Shown in pieces: positions 1 to 11,639 of a stretch of DNA of 26,352 nt. Both the position numbers and the translations under genes were made by a program. Position 1 is the stretch's first letter; each line of letters opens with the position of its first letter. Below the pieces are notes generated by a model. That model did not search any database and was not told the origin of the DNA. It saw only the letters and a list, made by a program, of their open reading frames with translations. The DNA is from Paramecium octaurelia (Eukaryota > Ciliophora > Oligohymenophorea > Peniculida > Parameciidae), in assembly GCA_905182995.1 (NCBI GenBank), contig CAJJDP010000187.1:55808-82159 (forward strand), in the 5' to 3' direction.

Positions 1-765
1 ATGATTAATAGCATTAATATTGTGAAAGATAGAACCCTCATACATTATGGAATAATAGTCATCACATTTTTCTTCACAAACAACTTTAGAATCTCCAAAG
101 AAGAAATAACACTACTTATCCAAATTTACAAGCCATCCTTCTTTACAATTAGACAATTAAAATTCTGGCAAATTACGCACAACTCTTAACAATTATATCT
201 ACATTAGAACCCATTTTTATCAATTAAATCATCACATTCTTCATAATTTTCCACTATAATTCCGTCACCACATATAGTTTCACATTTGTTTTATTACTCA
301 TCCAATTTCCATTCAATGGTATCACTTTATAAACATCCATTTTAGTACATAAGCTACACGCCTGTTAACAACTGAATTAACATAAATAGCATCCATCATC
401 TAATAGATTATATATATCTTCACAGATATTCTCTTAGTTCACTAATACTCCATCATCACACACTAACACTAATTTCTAAAATTTAGTATTTCCATTTATA
501 TCCTTAGACACAAGAACACAAACTCCCTTAATGCATTCTATCAATTAATAGAGCATGTTATTTAACATTAATTGCAAGGAATATTCTGATCATAATCATA
601 TTATTCTTCTTCAAGAATAAAAATATTGTCACCGCAAATACTATGGCAAGCTCCATCAATTTATAAATACAGAATAATAGGTTATTATTTCCATTTCTCC
701 AAACCATTTTCTTTATCTAACCAAAAACAATCAAATGATAAATAAATTTAAATAGAATAAATAAG
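1..765 (-). pseudogene. Relic of a cysteine-rich repeat protein (CGDG/ECDD type), cut by the window edge
   Basis: Read on the minus strand with TAA/TAG as Gln, the segment gives cysteine modules typical of large ciliate surface or secreted proteins. Pieces seen, N to C: DGACHSICGDNIF with later PCNQCQITC; then DDGCYLCQFSCQQACSLC; then CETICGDGIIVENYEECDD followed by CRYNCQELCVICQNFNC; then CKEGW and CEEKCDD. This matches the CGDGI...EECDDGN...GC..C pattern of DUF4215-like repeats. The pieces lie in different frames. A TGA falls at 541-543, and frame changes are needed near 550, 300 and 140. I therefore read it as a pseudogene, although unexcised eliminated sequences could also break the frame. 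The protein continues past base 1. A role in cell-surface architecture is family knowledge, not seen here. Confidence 0.6.
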
Positions 766-1988
766 AATCCTTTTAATGTTGAATAGGGTTATATTAATTA
801 TTGAGATTGATCAGGCGTAAACGCTAAATCCATGTAAATAAGCAAATAAGAGGATTAAATTCAATTATTGTAAATAAAAAGTAGCTGAGCCTGTTAATAA
901 ATCTAATATTTGAGAAACGTATATTAATTTCTCGTACGTTAAATAAAGTTAGCAAAGGCTTCATGAGAATCTAGTCACAGATTCCCTCTTCACAATCTAA
1001 GAAATGAGAGAGAAAGAAAAGGGAGTTTCCTAGAGCTTGAAGAAATTAAATAGATACATTAATTTTAATTTTAGAAACATCACTACAACCACCATGGTTA
1101 ATTAAGAAAATTAATTATAATCTTTGTAAAATTAATTCATACCAAAAAATTATCAAAATTAATCTAGGTAAATTATGAGGTGTAAATTTTAATAGTATTT
1201 GTCATATGACAACTTTAACTAATAGTTAAGTATTAACTTGAATTTCTTAAGTCATTAAATTTAGAATCAATCTTGTAGATGGTGTTTTAATATCATTTTA
1301 TGATATGATAATGCTAACCTAATTTTCGGATAAAGTTTAAAACAGAAATATTTGATAGTTAAGGGTCAAATTTTTAAGCTATCATTATTTTTGCCCTTTC
1401 TATTAATACCTTATATTATCCTAATTTCCATAATTGTCGGTATATTTTATAAGTTCAACATTAAGAAGTTGAAATAGATTAAATTTCTATCTTAATCATT
1501 AGATTTGATTAGATTTTTTTTTTCATTTTATCAATTTAATTTGATGCTGTATTTTCATTTCCTGAATCTATTAACTTTGAAGTTAAAGCCGAAACTTGAC
1601 AAAATTATGTTAACCCAGTTTGAAACTTCCAAAACACAAATCTTTGTCATATAATATTTTATTCTGTGAAATAGATTTCAATTCAATTCTATCATCAGAG
1701 AAATTTTATCATCTTCAAATATTTCATTAGTGAAATTTAATATTTTTTTGCACCCTTTTAACTTGTAATGAAAATATTTTCTATCATCAAAATAGAACTC
1801 AAACCTCATAAAATTTATAGTTACCAATATTTAGAACAGTTTCCATTAGACTCCAAATATATCTGAGGCATTCACTTATTCTCAGAATATTAACTACAAA
1901 ATATCGGTTTAAGCCTCGACTTTTAATTTCCATATTTTATTTTGGATTTTGTATTAAGGATTCTTAATCTTCTTAAAATAACAACCAA
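766..1988. other. AT-rich stretch with no recognisable gene
   Basis: I see only very AT-rich DNA with scattered homopolymer runs. Neither strand gives a protein-like frame that I trust, and I see no repeat array or RNA gene. Confidence 0.4.
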
Positions 1989-2472
1989 TCATTTATGAGG
2001 AAGAAAATGATAAAAGGAGGAATTTAAAGTTAATTTAATAATTTAATAAAAATGTCCAATCCAAAGTTTCGAAGTGTACTATTAACATTTTTTTAGATAT
2101 TAATTGATTAACCTATTCATCAAAACTGATTAAAGATTGATTGTTAATTACCAAATGAAAAAAAAATCACTTTAAAAATCCAGAGAGTTCTATTAAATAT
2201 TTTCAAATGCTTACTTCAATTTTGGCATATTTTTCTAAAACATTTTCTCCTTTAGGAATTTAATTATGAATTTATAGTCGATATTTTTGATTAATTATTC
2301 AAGGGTAAAAATCTATTTTTCAAATTTAAAATAATTCTTTACTTTTTTCGTTTATTATTGAGGTGTCAACTTATTAATCAAAATTGAGAAAATTATAATT
2401 AAGGCAAGAAAAACAAAATAATTACAACAACAAAGCAAAACAATATTATTTTAATTTTATAACATATTTTAT

Positions 2473-2875
2473 ATGTTCAACAATGTATCATTTTGATACC
2501 CCCTTGGCTGTTCAAGGTCCACTCTCGAAGGATAGGAATGTCTAAATATTTCTTCCTGATTGAAGGCATGTGTGCACTATTGGCGGATCATCATGTCATC
2601 GATTGTTGTCATTGCCATTCCTCTATATTCTTGCATCATATTCAATTGGTTGACGAAGAACTTCCATTCTTGATTGTATTTTCCAAATTTTCTGTAGAAT
2701 CATTCTCCAAAACTATTGTCTCCTTTTACTCTAAATGATGATTATTATTGGTGCATTGTTTCCATGATAGAAGGTTTAAATGCCTGATTCTGCATACGTC
2801 AATCATTAGAAAGAAATTTTTGGATGGAGGTACTGACTCTTTTTATTCTTGAAGTTGTATCTATCCTCAACAGAT
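2473..2875 (-). pseudogene. Unrecognised coding-like relic, GC-richer than its flanks
   Basis: The block at about 2490-2870 is visibly richer in G+C than the DNA on either side. On the minus strand it reads as ordinary Gln-rich ciliate protein, with segments such as FYRKFGKYNQEWKFFVNQLN, MAMTTIDDMMIRQQC and HSYPSRVDLEQPRGYQ. One TGA (2700-2702) interrupts it, and another piece before it is in a different frame. The frame after that TGA stays open to 1989, but its last part looks like AT-rich spacer. I do not recognise the family. It may belong to the same broken gene as the minus-strand relic at 2958-3712. The plus-strand ORF over the same bases is taken to be its shadow. Confidence 0.45.
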
Positions 2876-2957
2876 TGTTAAAAATTATTTATCTAAATAA
2901 TGAGATTTTTTTTTTGCCCAAATTTGGAAATTAAGATACAAAATTAAAATCAAAATC

Positions 2958-3712
2958 TCATTCATTCGGTTGTCTCAGCTCAAGGATTGCTTCTTTGCTT
3001 TAAGGATCAACCAGTTCTCTTTTTAATTTGTCTAATTCTTTATCTACTCTAATTTTAAAGGAGTTTTCAGTTTATTCTATTCTCAACTCAGTAATCAATT
3101 CATTCATTGTAAGGGATAGATGAAATTCTGTTATATATTTATATGTCATTCTTTATTAGTGTTGTTAAGATATAGCCTATGAGAATTTGAATAGTAAATG
3201 GATATTATCATGAATGCAAGCAAGTTCTGAATTTTCTTAGATTGTATGATCAGTTTTTGTTATATCTAATCCTTTGCAATCTAGATATCTTCAAATAACT
3301 TTTTGGATTTGTAATTCGTATATATAAAATTTATTAAGGTATCATATTCTTTGCATACCAATTTAACGAAATTATTTGGTATGTTTAATGGTAATCTCAT
3401 ATAATACAAGGAATAACAAATAAATTAAAAAGTTACATATTTAGTTGGTTTAAAGGAGTTATGAGGAATTAAAAGTATTAAGAGTTTTCATCTACATTTT
3501 ACATTTCCATTTTCCTATAAACTTCTTTGCTTTCAAATCCTAAAAAGAGATAAGTAATTGGTCCAACGATTATTGTTAAATCATTACCTCCTCTGATAAC
3601 TCACTTCCCTCCTCTTGTTGTATCTTAACTTTAAATATCTTTACCTTTCCTCTGATATTCTCCATATACTTTCTCTAATTCTTCTTACCTATTCGTTTCT
3701 GATCCTAATCAA
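2958..3712 (-). pseudogene. Unrecognised coding-like relic with a charged, coiled-coil-like C-terminus
   Basis: Three overlapping minus-strand pieces read as protein. The 5' piece (about 3712-3440) is lysine and glutamate rich, for example KYMENIRGKVKIFKVKIQQ and SELSEEV. The middle piece starts near 3400 with MRLPLNIPNNFVKLVCKEYD. The 3' frame, 3290 to a TGA at 2958-2960, contains ENSELACIHDNIHLLFKFSQ, then a helical stretch (MNELITELRIEQ, KELDKLKRELVD). The pieces are in different frames, so the gene is broken or carries unrecognised introns. No domain is recognised. The frame choice rests on the strong purine bias of the minus strand and on the amino-acid mix. Confidence 0.45.
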
Positions 3713-3922
3713 AATACTAAAATAAAAAGAAAAGTTAAGACTCATTAGAATTTTCTTCTAAAATCAAAGTTAAGTTGAATAAGAAGGTAGAGATTTCTTC
3801 ATTGCTAGATAAAGAATTAACGCAAAACGTTGGAAAGAAAGACACTAAGAGAAAAACAGATACAATGAATCAAATGAACAAAATTACTCGATAGATGAAT
3901 GAAGGAATTAGAGAAGATCTAT
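3705..3922 (+). pseudogene. Short lysine-rich coding-like fragment
   Basis: A plus-strand frame opened by a TGA just upstream runs to a TGA near 3920. It reads as a basic, helical segment (SSKIKVKLNKKVEISSLLDK, then MNQMNKITRQMNEGIRED). There is no family match that I know. It abuts the minus-strand relic tail to tail or overlaps it slightly, so it could be a separate gene end or a chance frame. Confidence 0.25.
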
Positions 3923-3929
3923 GAATAAA

Positions 3930-5182
3930 AATATTCTAAGATTAGAAGATTATATAATTACTAAAAATTTTTCGCTCACCTTATAAATGAAGGTTGAATT
4001 GAGGGATTAATCTTTGAAAATATTAGAATTAGAATAGTAAACTAGTTAAGCAAAGCATTTGGGCATCACAAATGTCTTCCAAAATTCACTGATGGGATTT
4101 ATAGCCTTGAGTAGAAGGACTTCGGCAATTCGCAGCTGGGCTTTTAGTCTTCTGTTCTAAAGCGGGATGTATAAAAAAATAATAACCACATTTCAAAAAA
4201 ATTAAAGTATTTTTCAAAATAATATTAAATTCTTTTTAAAACAATTCAATAAAAGAAGAAGAAAAAAAACCATAAAACCAAACCCCATTATTATTATAAT
4301 AGAAATAGGTATTTATTTATTCAATTTCATATCTCCTTCCGATATTATAATTCTAGTATTTTCTAAAATCCAATTTCCAAACTTTAGGAACTTTAAGTTT
4401 GAAAGGAGAATTTGGAAAGTAATAAGGATTTGATTTAAGTTAATTATTCAAATCAAAATTAGGAAGATTTAGAAGATTAAATGAAAGTTTAATAAAAACA
4501 ACAGTGATTTATGATAATTAAAAATATAATCTTCTTTATTTTGACATTTATATTTTTTACTAAAAACATAATTAGATTAAAAAATAATTTGGACTAATAC
4601 CTTTTGAATTTATGGATTTATTTTGAACAATTATTTGGTGCAATCCTAGTTTATAGAAGGATGGAATATAACCATCTTAGTTACATGCTAATTTTCTTTG
4701 AGAGCCAGCAATTTTAACAAGTAACCAAATTTTTTACAAAAAAAACATTTATTACAATAACGCGATTATGTACAGAGTTTAATCGAAGCTATCTTTCTCA
4801 AAAAAGAAACAGTTTGATCCCTCTCCTCATAAATAGAAAATTAAAAATAGTAAATATCGAAAATTATTGAAAGAAATAACTATATGCAATGTTAGTTGAA
4901 TTATCAATGCAAAGGATTTATGGTCTTTAAGTTCTTACCGAGAATCTTGTTGCTTGAGAAATAGTGGTTTTGATAATTTGTTTTGTATTTTATTTGATAT
5001 TCATAAAGAATCAAGTTATGCCAAAGTTTTTGTGATTTGTCACTAGTCTAACTTATATCAATTCCAACACTTTACAAAGTTTGCTTTTCTTACTAAGAAT
5101 AATATGTAAGGTACTTTTAGTTTTATAGCATAAAGCTTAAAATAAAGTAATATAAATTCAATATTATTTTCAAATAAAGAAA
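3930..5182. other. Mostly non-coding AT-rich region with one GC-richer island near 4060-4160
   Basis: No gene is recognised here. The exception to the AT-rich background is about 100 bases at 4060-4160 with clearly higher G+C. It contains the short inverted repeat CATTTG...CAAATG near 4058-4080, and all three plus frames are nearly open across it. The remainder up to the WD40 start shows nothing beyond A/T runs. The last in-frame TGA before that gene is at 5033-5035. Confidence 0.35.
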
Positions 5183-7381
5183 ATGAATTGCACTTATCAT
5201 TGTCGAAATCAAGTATCATTGATTTGCATAGCTCCTCACAAGTGTTAATGTTAAAGAAAACTGTGTACTTAATGTTAATATGAGCACGGAGTAGATTTGA
5301 AATATACAGTTCCGATAGAAATTTTTGAAAAAATGATGAAGAAGAAATTCGAAGAATCCTACCTTAATTAAAAATTTGAATTAGCCCAATAAAGAACAAA
5401 TTTTGAATCAATGCTTTCTTCAACTCAAAAAAAGTTATAATAAGTTTGGGATGAGTTAGCAGAATCAATCAAATAGATTTACGATATGATAGAGATGGAA
5501 GATAAATCTTTTTTAAAAATCATTAACAACAATATGCATCCAACAGAATTGTCAAGTATGGATTTAGAAAAATTAATCCAAATTATTAATGGAAAAACAT
5601 TAGATAATTGGAAGGATTAGAAAAATTCTTATTTGAAGCGGTTGGAAAGAACGTAAAATGTATGGAAATAGGAAGTTGAAGTTTTTAGCAATAAGATTAG
5701 AAAAAAAATGATGTCTAGATTTCAATCAATAACAGAAGCAGCCTAAGTTTATAATAGAAAGAATGATTTGTATAAGGTATTATCTTAGATTGAAAATATT
5801 GATGAATCATTTCTAAATGAGACATTGGAAATGTTTAAGAGAGACAAAATAACAGATTGCCTCATATACCTTTCAAATAAGAAGTATTAAGAAATGAAGT
5901 GGAGGTTTATTTATGATATTCTTAAAAATATAAGTGAAATAGACTTTAATATATAGAATTACTCATCTGAAAATTATGCATACATTAGGAAGAATTTAAT
6001 AAAATACATATCTTAGAATAAGCAGATCATTGAGTTTTTGAAATTTCTAGTACATCTAACAGCCATTGATTAGAGATTTATCTAATGTGGATCCAATTCT
6101 ATTAATATATTAGTAGAAATGAAGGTGGATTTTAGGGAATAAAGCTTTGAGAATATCAGGATTTAAAGTACTTCTTTAATTGGTGGAAATTTTGTAAAAT
6201 GCAATTTTAATGGATCCAATTTTTATAATGTTGATATTAGTGGAATGAACTTAAATTACGCTTAATTATTTAATTGTAAATGGAAATGTATAAAAATACA
6301 TAAGTTGAATAAATTTGATGGTCATGTTGGTTGTGTTCGATCAGTGTGTTTCTCTCCTGATGGTAGTACATTAGCATCTGGTAGTGTAGATAACTCTATC
6401 GGTTTATGGAATACTAAGACAGGATAACAAAAAGCCAAATTATATGGTCATAGTAATTCTATCATATCAGTCAGTTTCTCCCCCGACGGTAGCACATTAG
6501 CATCTGGTAGTTTTGATAACTCTATCGGTTTGTGGGATGTTAAAACCGGAGAAAAAAAAGCCAAATTATATGGTCATACTAATTCTATCTTATCAGTCTG
6601 TTTTTCTCCTGATGGTACTATATTAGCATCTGGCAGTGATGACAAGTCTATCCGTTTATGGGATGTTAAGACAGGGAAATAACAGGCCAAATTAGATGGT
6701 CATACTCATTATATTCGATCAGTCTGTTTCTCTCCTGATGGTTCTACATTAGCATCTGGTAGTGATGACAGTTCTATCCGTTTATGGGATGTTAAGACAG
6801 GATAATAAAAAGCGAAATTAGATGGTCATACTAGTACTGTATATTCAGTCTGTTTTTCTCCTGATGGTAGTACTCTAGCATCTGGTAGTTAAGACCATAC
6901 TATTCGTTTATGGGAAATGAAAACAGGAGAATAAAAAATCTAATTCGATGACAATTTAAACTCAATTCTATCAGTTTGTTTCTAACCTGATGGTTCTACA
7001 TTAGCATCTGGTAGTGTAGATAATTCTATTCGTTTATGGGATGTTAAAACAGGAAAACTAATTATTAAATTAGATGGTCATCAAGGTTTTGTTTATTCAG
7101 TATGTTTCTCTCCTGATGGTACTAAATTAGCATCTGGTAGTTTTGATAATTCTATTCGTGTATGGAATGTTAAGAAGGATCTACTAATTTAGCTAAATAT
7201 GTCACTTTAAAGTTAGTTCATATTGTTCCAAATATGCAAAAATCCTGTTTTGTAAGTCTAAGGAACTTTAATCCTGAATTCAATAATAGAAAATACTAAA
7301 GGTTAAGATTTACAATAATTATTCAAAGCTTAAGGTAGCTTGATTTTGGAAGACTAAATGAATTTTAACAACAATTAATGA
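5183..7381 (+). CDS. WD40 repeat protein with Cys/His N-terminus and pentapeptide-like linker (ciliate code)
   Basis: This is the only clearly intact gene: 732 codons without an intron, TAA and TAG read as Gln, ending at TGA 7379-7381. The ATG at 5183 is the first after the in-frame TGA at 5033 and directly precedes a Cys/His cluster (residues 3-35: C3, H6, C7, C15, H19, C21, C23, C28, C31, H35). That cluster resembles a B-box-like zinc-binding motif. Residues about 50-310 are helical and Gln/Lys rich. Residues about 328-360 look like pentapeptide repeats ([20 protein letters not shown]). Seven WD40 repeats follow from about residue 378 to 672, spaced exactly 42 codons, with consensus [15 protein letters not shown] and IRLWDVKTG, enough for one seven-bladed propeller. 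Repeat six has DDN for DGH and FQPDG for FSPDG. The C-terminal tail contains [21 protein letters not shown] role as a protein-interaction scaffold is family knowledge; the partner is unknown. Confidence 0.93.
6317..7195 (+). repeat. Seven 126-base WD40-coding repeats
   Basis: The propeller-coding part is a direct tandem repeat at DNA level with a 126-base period. The GGTCAT (Gly-His) start of the unit falls at 6320, 6446 and every 126 bases after that. Long stretches are nearly identical between units, for example the bases coding [11 protein letters not shown] and LWDVKTG. Such likeness suggests recent duplication or gene conversion among blades. Confidence 0.85.
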
Positions 7382-7894
7382 GATTGATATATTAATGAAC
7401 AATACAATTGAATTTTTACATAATTTACTTTTGAATAACGCCCTAATCTATTCTGAAGTTAAGTATTTGATCTTATGTTCTTATTTTAATCGATTATTTG
7501 AAGTAATTAAAAAAATCTGAACGGATAGTTTCAACTTAAAAACCCTAAAAAAATTTAACTTTTTAAAACTGCCAAAAAATAACTCAATTTTCTAAATCAA
7601 ACTATAAATTAATAATTTTCTCCACGAATTCTTAAATCAAGACTTATTCCTACATTTGCAAAATTATTGCTTTAAAATTCCAACTAAAATATCCCACTCT
7701 CTCTCTCCTATCTCTCTAGAACACTCTTAATTTATTCTTCCATTCCTCCCCAATCTACTAAAATGTAGAGGTGCCATAGTGGTTGTAGGTAGTAAGTAAT
7801 AACCACAAACTTAAGTAAATTTTAGAATATATAATAAAAAATCTATTTAAAATAAGTTTCAAATTCTTATTTAGGTTTATAAAACAATTAAAAT
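7382..7894. other. Downstream spacer of the WD40 gene
   Basis: No gene is recognised. There is a pyrimidine-rich patch near 7685-7760 with TCTCTCTC runs, and a short G-rich patch at about 7765-7800. No terminator-like structure is evident. Confidence 0.35.
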
Positions 7895-9150
7895 ATGTCG
7901 TTTAAAATCGCATGCAGCATTTTTGATTTATCTATATCTTCAGAGACCTATGATAACTGAGCATTTTAAATTAACTATGCTAAAGTAGCTCTGGGTCACT
8001 TTTATAATCTTAATTACAATAATCTCTTTTCATCGCAAGGTACAATCGAACAGAATAATAAAATCATTAGAGTTAAAATTAAATACCCTTAAAGCTTGAA
8101 AGTAATAAGAATGCTGATTTTTTGGTAAGTAAGAAATTAATAAATTATGTTAAGTCATAAATTTATTAGTACAAGTCTAACAATTATTATAAAATATTCA
8201 AAAAAAGCTTACAACATTCTTTAAATTCTCTTTAATCGATATTCTTTTTTTTCTTCTTTGAACTCATCAACCATAAGATCATTCATCCCATGTGAATCCA
8301 TGATATTATAAGCATGCATGCTTATGCTGCAAATACAACCAGTTAGCAACTGATTAGTCATTTTTAAACTCATACGATTCATCAAAAGGAATCATAGGTA
8401 GAATCTGCTTCTCAACCAACTTAAATATTACCCACAATTTTCAATAATTTTTTGTTCTTGTCAACACTACTTTGATTTTTTCTCTTGTTTTACATATTTT
8501 TGGATCAATTTTTAGGTGAGATTTAATAGAAAATGCATCGCACTTTTAAACCTTTTTACAGATTTGGATGTAACGCTCTGAAGTCTTAATACATAAGACA
8601 TAAAATTGGACATTTTTTAGAAGGAATAATGATTGACATTTTTTTTTAATTTTAATTATATTAGAAATGATTTATTCTTATAATTTATAAATTCCTTAGT
8701 GGAAGTGAAAGTAGATGATGATCCCCTTAATATATTGATGAAACTATATACTTAGGACCGTCTAATAAGGAATGATGAATTATATTCGGAGAGAATATGG
8801 TTTAATAAGAAGAGGAAGGAATGATTAAATTTTTAACAGTCGGGATTAGTTTCAATTGATATCTGGTATAATTATTATGTTACAATCTCGATTTGTACAA
8901 GATTTTTTGAGATGGAAGATACACTGAATCATTTATGCTAGGAAATTATGGATCTCATCCTTTGAGAAAATTATACATTCAAATTAATGATTAAATCACA
9001 TAAATGGTATTTCTCTTTAATATCAGAGTAACCTTTGAAATATTTACTCTTTTGTGAAAAGATCCTTATTTAAAAAATTCTACTTTGCTTTCAACGAATA
9101 CAACTTCAATTTCAAATCAGGGTTACTCAAAAAAATATTTATAATAACCA
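7895..9150 (+). pseudogene. Unrecognised plus-strand gene relic, 5' part
   Basis: A candidate start at 7895 opens with MSFKIACSIFDLSISSETYD, then TGA, then in the same frame INYAKVALGHFYNLNYNNLF and IRVKIKYPQSLKVIRM. Further coding-like pieces follow at 8260-8475 (IISMHAYAANTTSQQLISHF) and 8520-8600 (RKCIALLNLFTDLDVTL before a TGA). From 8699 the frame reads VEVKVDDDPLNILMKLYTQD and NDELYSERIWFNKKRKE, TGA, SGLVSIDIWYNYYV and RFFEMEDTLNHLCQEIMDL, TGA, ENYTFKLMIKSHKWYFSL, up to a TGA near 9150. Several breaks are in-frame TGAs without a shift, which argues for point decay of a real gene. The protein is not recognised. It may continue into the relic at 9370-10270. Confidence 0.45.
8308..8325. 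repeat. 18-base perfect palindrome ATAAGCATGCATGCTTAT
   Basis: The sequence equals its own reverse complement over 18 bases and lies inside the plus-strand relic. It could be a dyad binding site or simply chance in an AT-rich region; nothing around it decides. Confidence 0.5.
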
Positions 9151-9369
9151 ATGAGTCCTTGTGAACTGATATTTTTTATATCCTATTTAAAATTCCTATT
9201 GAGATTTGATTCATTCAACAAAATAATTTGTTTACCTATCAACTATCTCCTACTTCATCATCATTCATCTGCAAATTATTTTAACTGTTACATTAAGATA
9301 ATATTATATGTGCTGAAATTTAAGTTTTGTTGGTAGGTTTTCAACTTTATTTATATTTACACCAGGAAA

Positions 9370-10270
9370 AGAGGGTTATGAATGTTATCTGTTTAACTTT
9401 AATTTATGTAGCAAGAATAGTTAACCCTTGATGAAGATTGCTTGATCAGTAAGATTTAATAATTAGATTAGAGGGATAAGCCTAGAAATACGGACAGTTG
9501 AACTTGATTTTATACTATGCTATGCCATTAACTATTATAAAATACTGTTGATGTTGCCAATTAAGAACAAGCTAATCTGATGCAAAAATATAGTAGATAA
9601 AAAAGTTTGCTTTGAAGATGCAATTCATACATTGTTTTGAAATTATTATATTGTCATCTGTGATTTTCACTCAGTTTACCTTAACCTGACAAGGAGCACT
9701 GTTTATTGAATTCTTAAGATTTAAAGCTATCGCAAGCAGTTGGAATTTTGGTAATCAATTAGCTTTTAGAAAAGGTGCATCACACACTCTATGCAAATTT
9801 AAAGAAATTTATGGTCATAAAATGGGATAAATATGTAATTAGATAAATAATAATTACTAGTAAACAAATCAGAATTTTAAGAACTGGTAAGAAAGTTTAT
9901 TTACACTGTTATTCTTGGATAGAACAAATTCCTGCAACAAAAAGAAAGACGAAATGAGAATTAAGACTGTGTGGTTTTTAATTGAATGATTGAACTGGAC
10001 CTAAAGTTGAAATTAAGAAAATGTTTTCTAAGTTGATTCAGGAGAAATATTACCAAACTTAATTGAAAATATTAGGCTAAGATACATATGGGTAATTTAC
10101 CACTATTAAAGTATTATCAACATAATTGTAAGCTGAATGAGGAGGAGAGTTGTGATTAATAAAGTGTTGGTTCTTAGAAGAACTGCCTTTTTGAGGGATT
10201 CAAATATATTGGAATTAGGATTGCAAAAAGAGAAAAACTGAAGCATCATACACAATTAAAAAGGGAATGA
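9370..10270 (+). pseudogene. Unrecognised plus-strand gene relic, 3' part
   Basis: Successive protein-like pieces in shifting frames: LTLDEDCLISKIQQLDQRDK near 9421-9480; KYGQLNLILYYAMPLTIIKY near 9488-9545; VDVANQEQANLMQKYSRQ; then a longer frame from about 9690 with FKAIASSWNFGNQLAFRKGA, CKFKEIYGHKMGQIC and FLDRTNSCNKKKDEM. Next comes VEIKKMFSKLIQEKYYQTQL with LKILGQDTYGQFTTIKVLST, and finally NCLFEGFKYIGIRIAKREKL up to the TGA at 10268-10270. At least four frame breaks separate the pieces. The order and the shared strand suggest one decayed gene, perhaps the same one as the relic at 7895-9150. I cannot name the family. Confidence 0.45.
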
Positions 10271-10327
10271 TAATATAAATAGTGTCCTAGTTAGCATTGG
10301 TTAGAAAGATCTTACCATTCAGAGCAC

Positions 10328-11425
10328 TCACTCAAATTTGAAATATTGATCTTTTAGAATCCATTATTTAATCTAAAATATTCTTATAATAGTTTAGTCT
10401 TGTTCATTCTCTTTAATCTTTATTTCTTATTATTAACTCTTCATTTATGATATTCTTTCTTTTGATTACTCAATCGTTCTCACTTTATTATTATTTAATT
10501 TATCAACTAAACATGTACCAGAAAAAAACTTAATCGATTATTTATCTGACAATTCTAAGTCTACAGCAATAATTCCTAATTGTGAATTCTACATATTGTC
10601 TCCTTAACATCCTAACATTACTTTTATTGCAAAATATTCATATTCTTTGATTAAATTAATATCAATATCTGAGATATTTCAAATAAATAATTTAGATTCT
10701 TTAATATAACATCTTTAATAACAACTTTATATATAAAAAATACAATTTGTTACTCTATCACAATTAGAATATTTAATTAGCCACTGTTGACAATTAGAGG
10801 AATTGCTGTAATCAAATCTTAAGAGGCGATCTAATTTCTATGAAATATTGTTGATTTAAATTAATATCTTGCATTATTCTTTTTATTTAAATAATTATTG
10901 ATACATTTTAAATAAATTTTAACAATTTATCTGTTTTCAATTTAATTTTTGACATTGATGTATCCATTTCTTTTAACATCTTGAATCTTGCTTTGAATTG
11001 AGTTAAAATTTTAATCGATTAATTCATTAAATCATAAATGCTTTCAAAATATTTTGAAGATAAAGTAGTTACTTAATCGAATAATTATTAATATTTACTG
11101 AGATATTATGTTTAGTGAAGCAGAGCCGATGAAGACTCAAATTTTCAAGCCTTAAATAAATAATAATTTCTGCTTTACAACATTTCCATCTCCAATTATT
11201 GAATTCCTGCTCTAAACATCAATTAAATTTATCTTCTTCAAATTATTAGTCTATTGAGATTTTAAAATGAAATAAATCAAAGGATTCCATATCAAAAATA
11301 ATTGGCAACTCTGTTCTACTCTACATATATTCAAGCCACCATTTTAGTATTTCTTAACTACGCAAAAACCTATATCTTAACACTTTTTTCGAGTAATTTT
11401 TGCAATATTTTTTGTTTGATGTGAT
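10328..11425 (-). pseudogene. Unrecognised minus-strand gene relic
   Basis: Reading from 11425 downward: KKVLRYRFLRSQEILKWWLE and TELPIIFDMESFDLFHFKIS, TGA, LEQEFNNWRWKCCKAE, a frame change, then SKYQQLFDQVTTLSSKYFES and MLKEMDTSMSKIKLKTDKLL. After another change come QKLDRLLRFDYSNSSNCQQW, then KYSNCDRVTNCIFYIQSCYQ. A TGA at 10679-10681 is followed in the same frame by DIDINLIKEYEYFAIKVMLG and LGIIAVDLELSDKQSIKFFS, ending at a TGA at 10328-10330. The composition is convincingly protein-like and the strand is consistent. There are at least two in-frame TGAs and two shifts. No domain is recognised. The short helical segments in the middle could be coiled coil. Confidence 0.5.
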
Positions 11426-11639
11426 AATAGAATTGCTAAAGTTTAAAATATTAATCTAATGTTAGCCTTTTAACAAATTCTTTTTTTTAAGTTTTATAAT
11501 TATAAATTTTAGAAGCCAAAATAAATTCTTCATAATATGAAGAGTCGTTTAAAAATAACTCTTTTCTGAAAAATAAAGGCAGTATAGATGATAATTAAAT
11601 GATGTGGAATAACATAATAATAAATGCTATATTATTAAT

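Noticed and set aside
2493..2738. Plus-strand 81-codon ORF beginning MIPPWLFKVHSRRIG
   Set aside because: The minus strand in the ciliate code gives a longer and better composed frame through the same GC-richer block.
3270..3400. Possible helicase-like reading of LVCKEYDTLINFIYTNYKSK
   Set aside because: There is a faint likeness to PIF1/Helitron helicase segments, but no Walker or other helicase motif is present, so no function is assigned.
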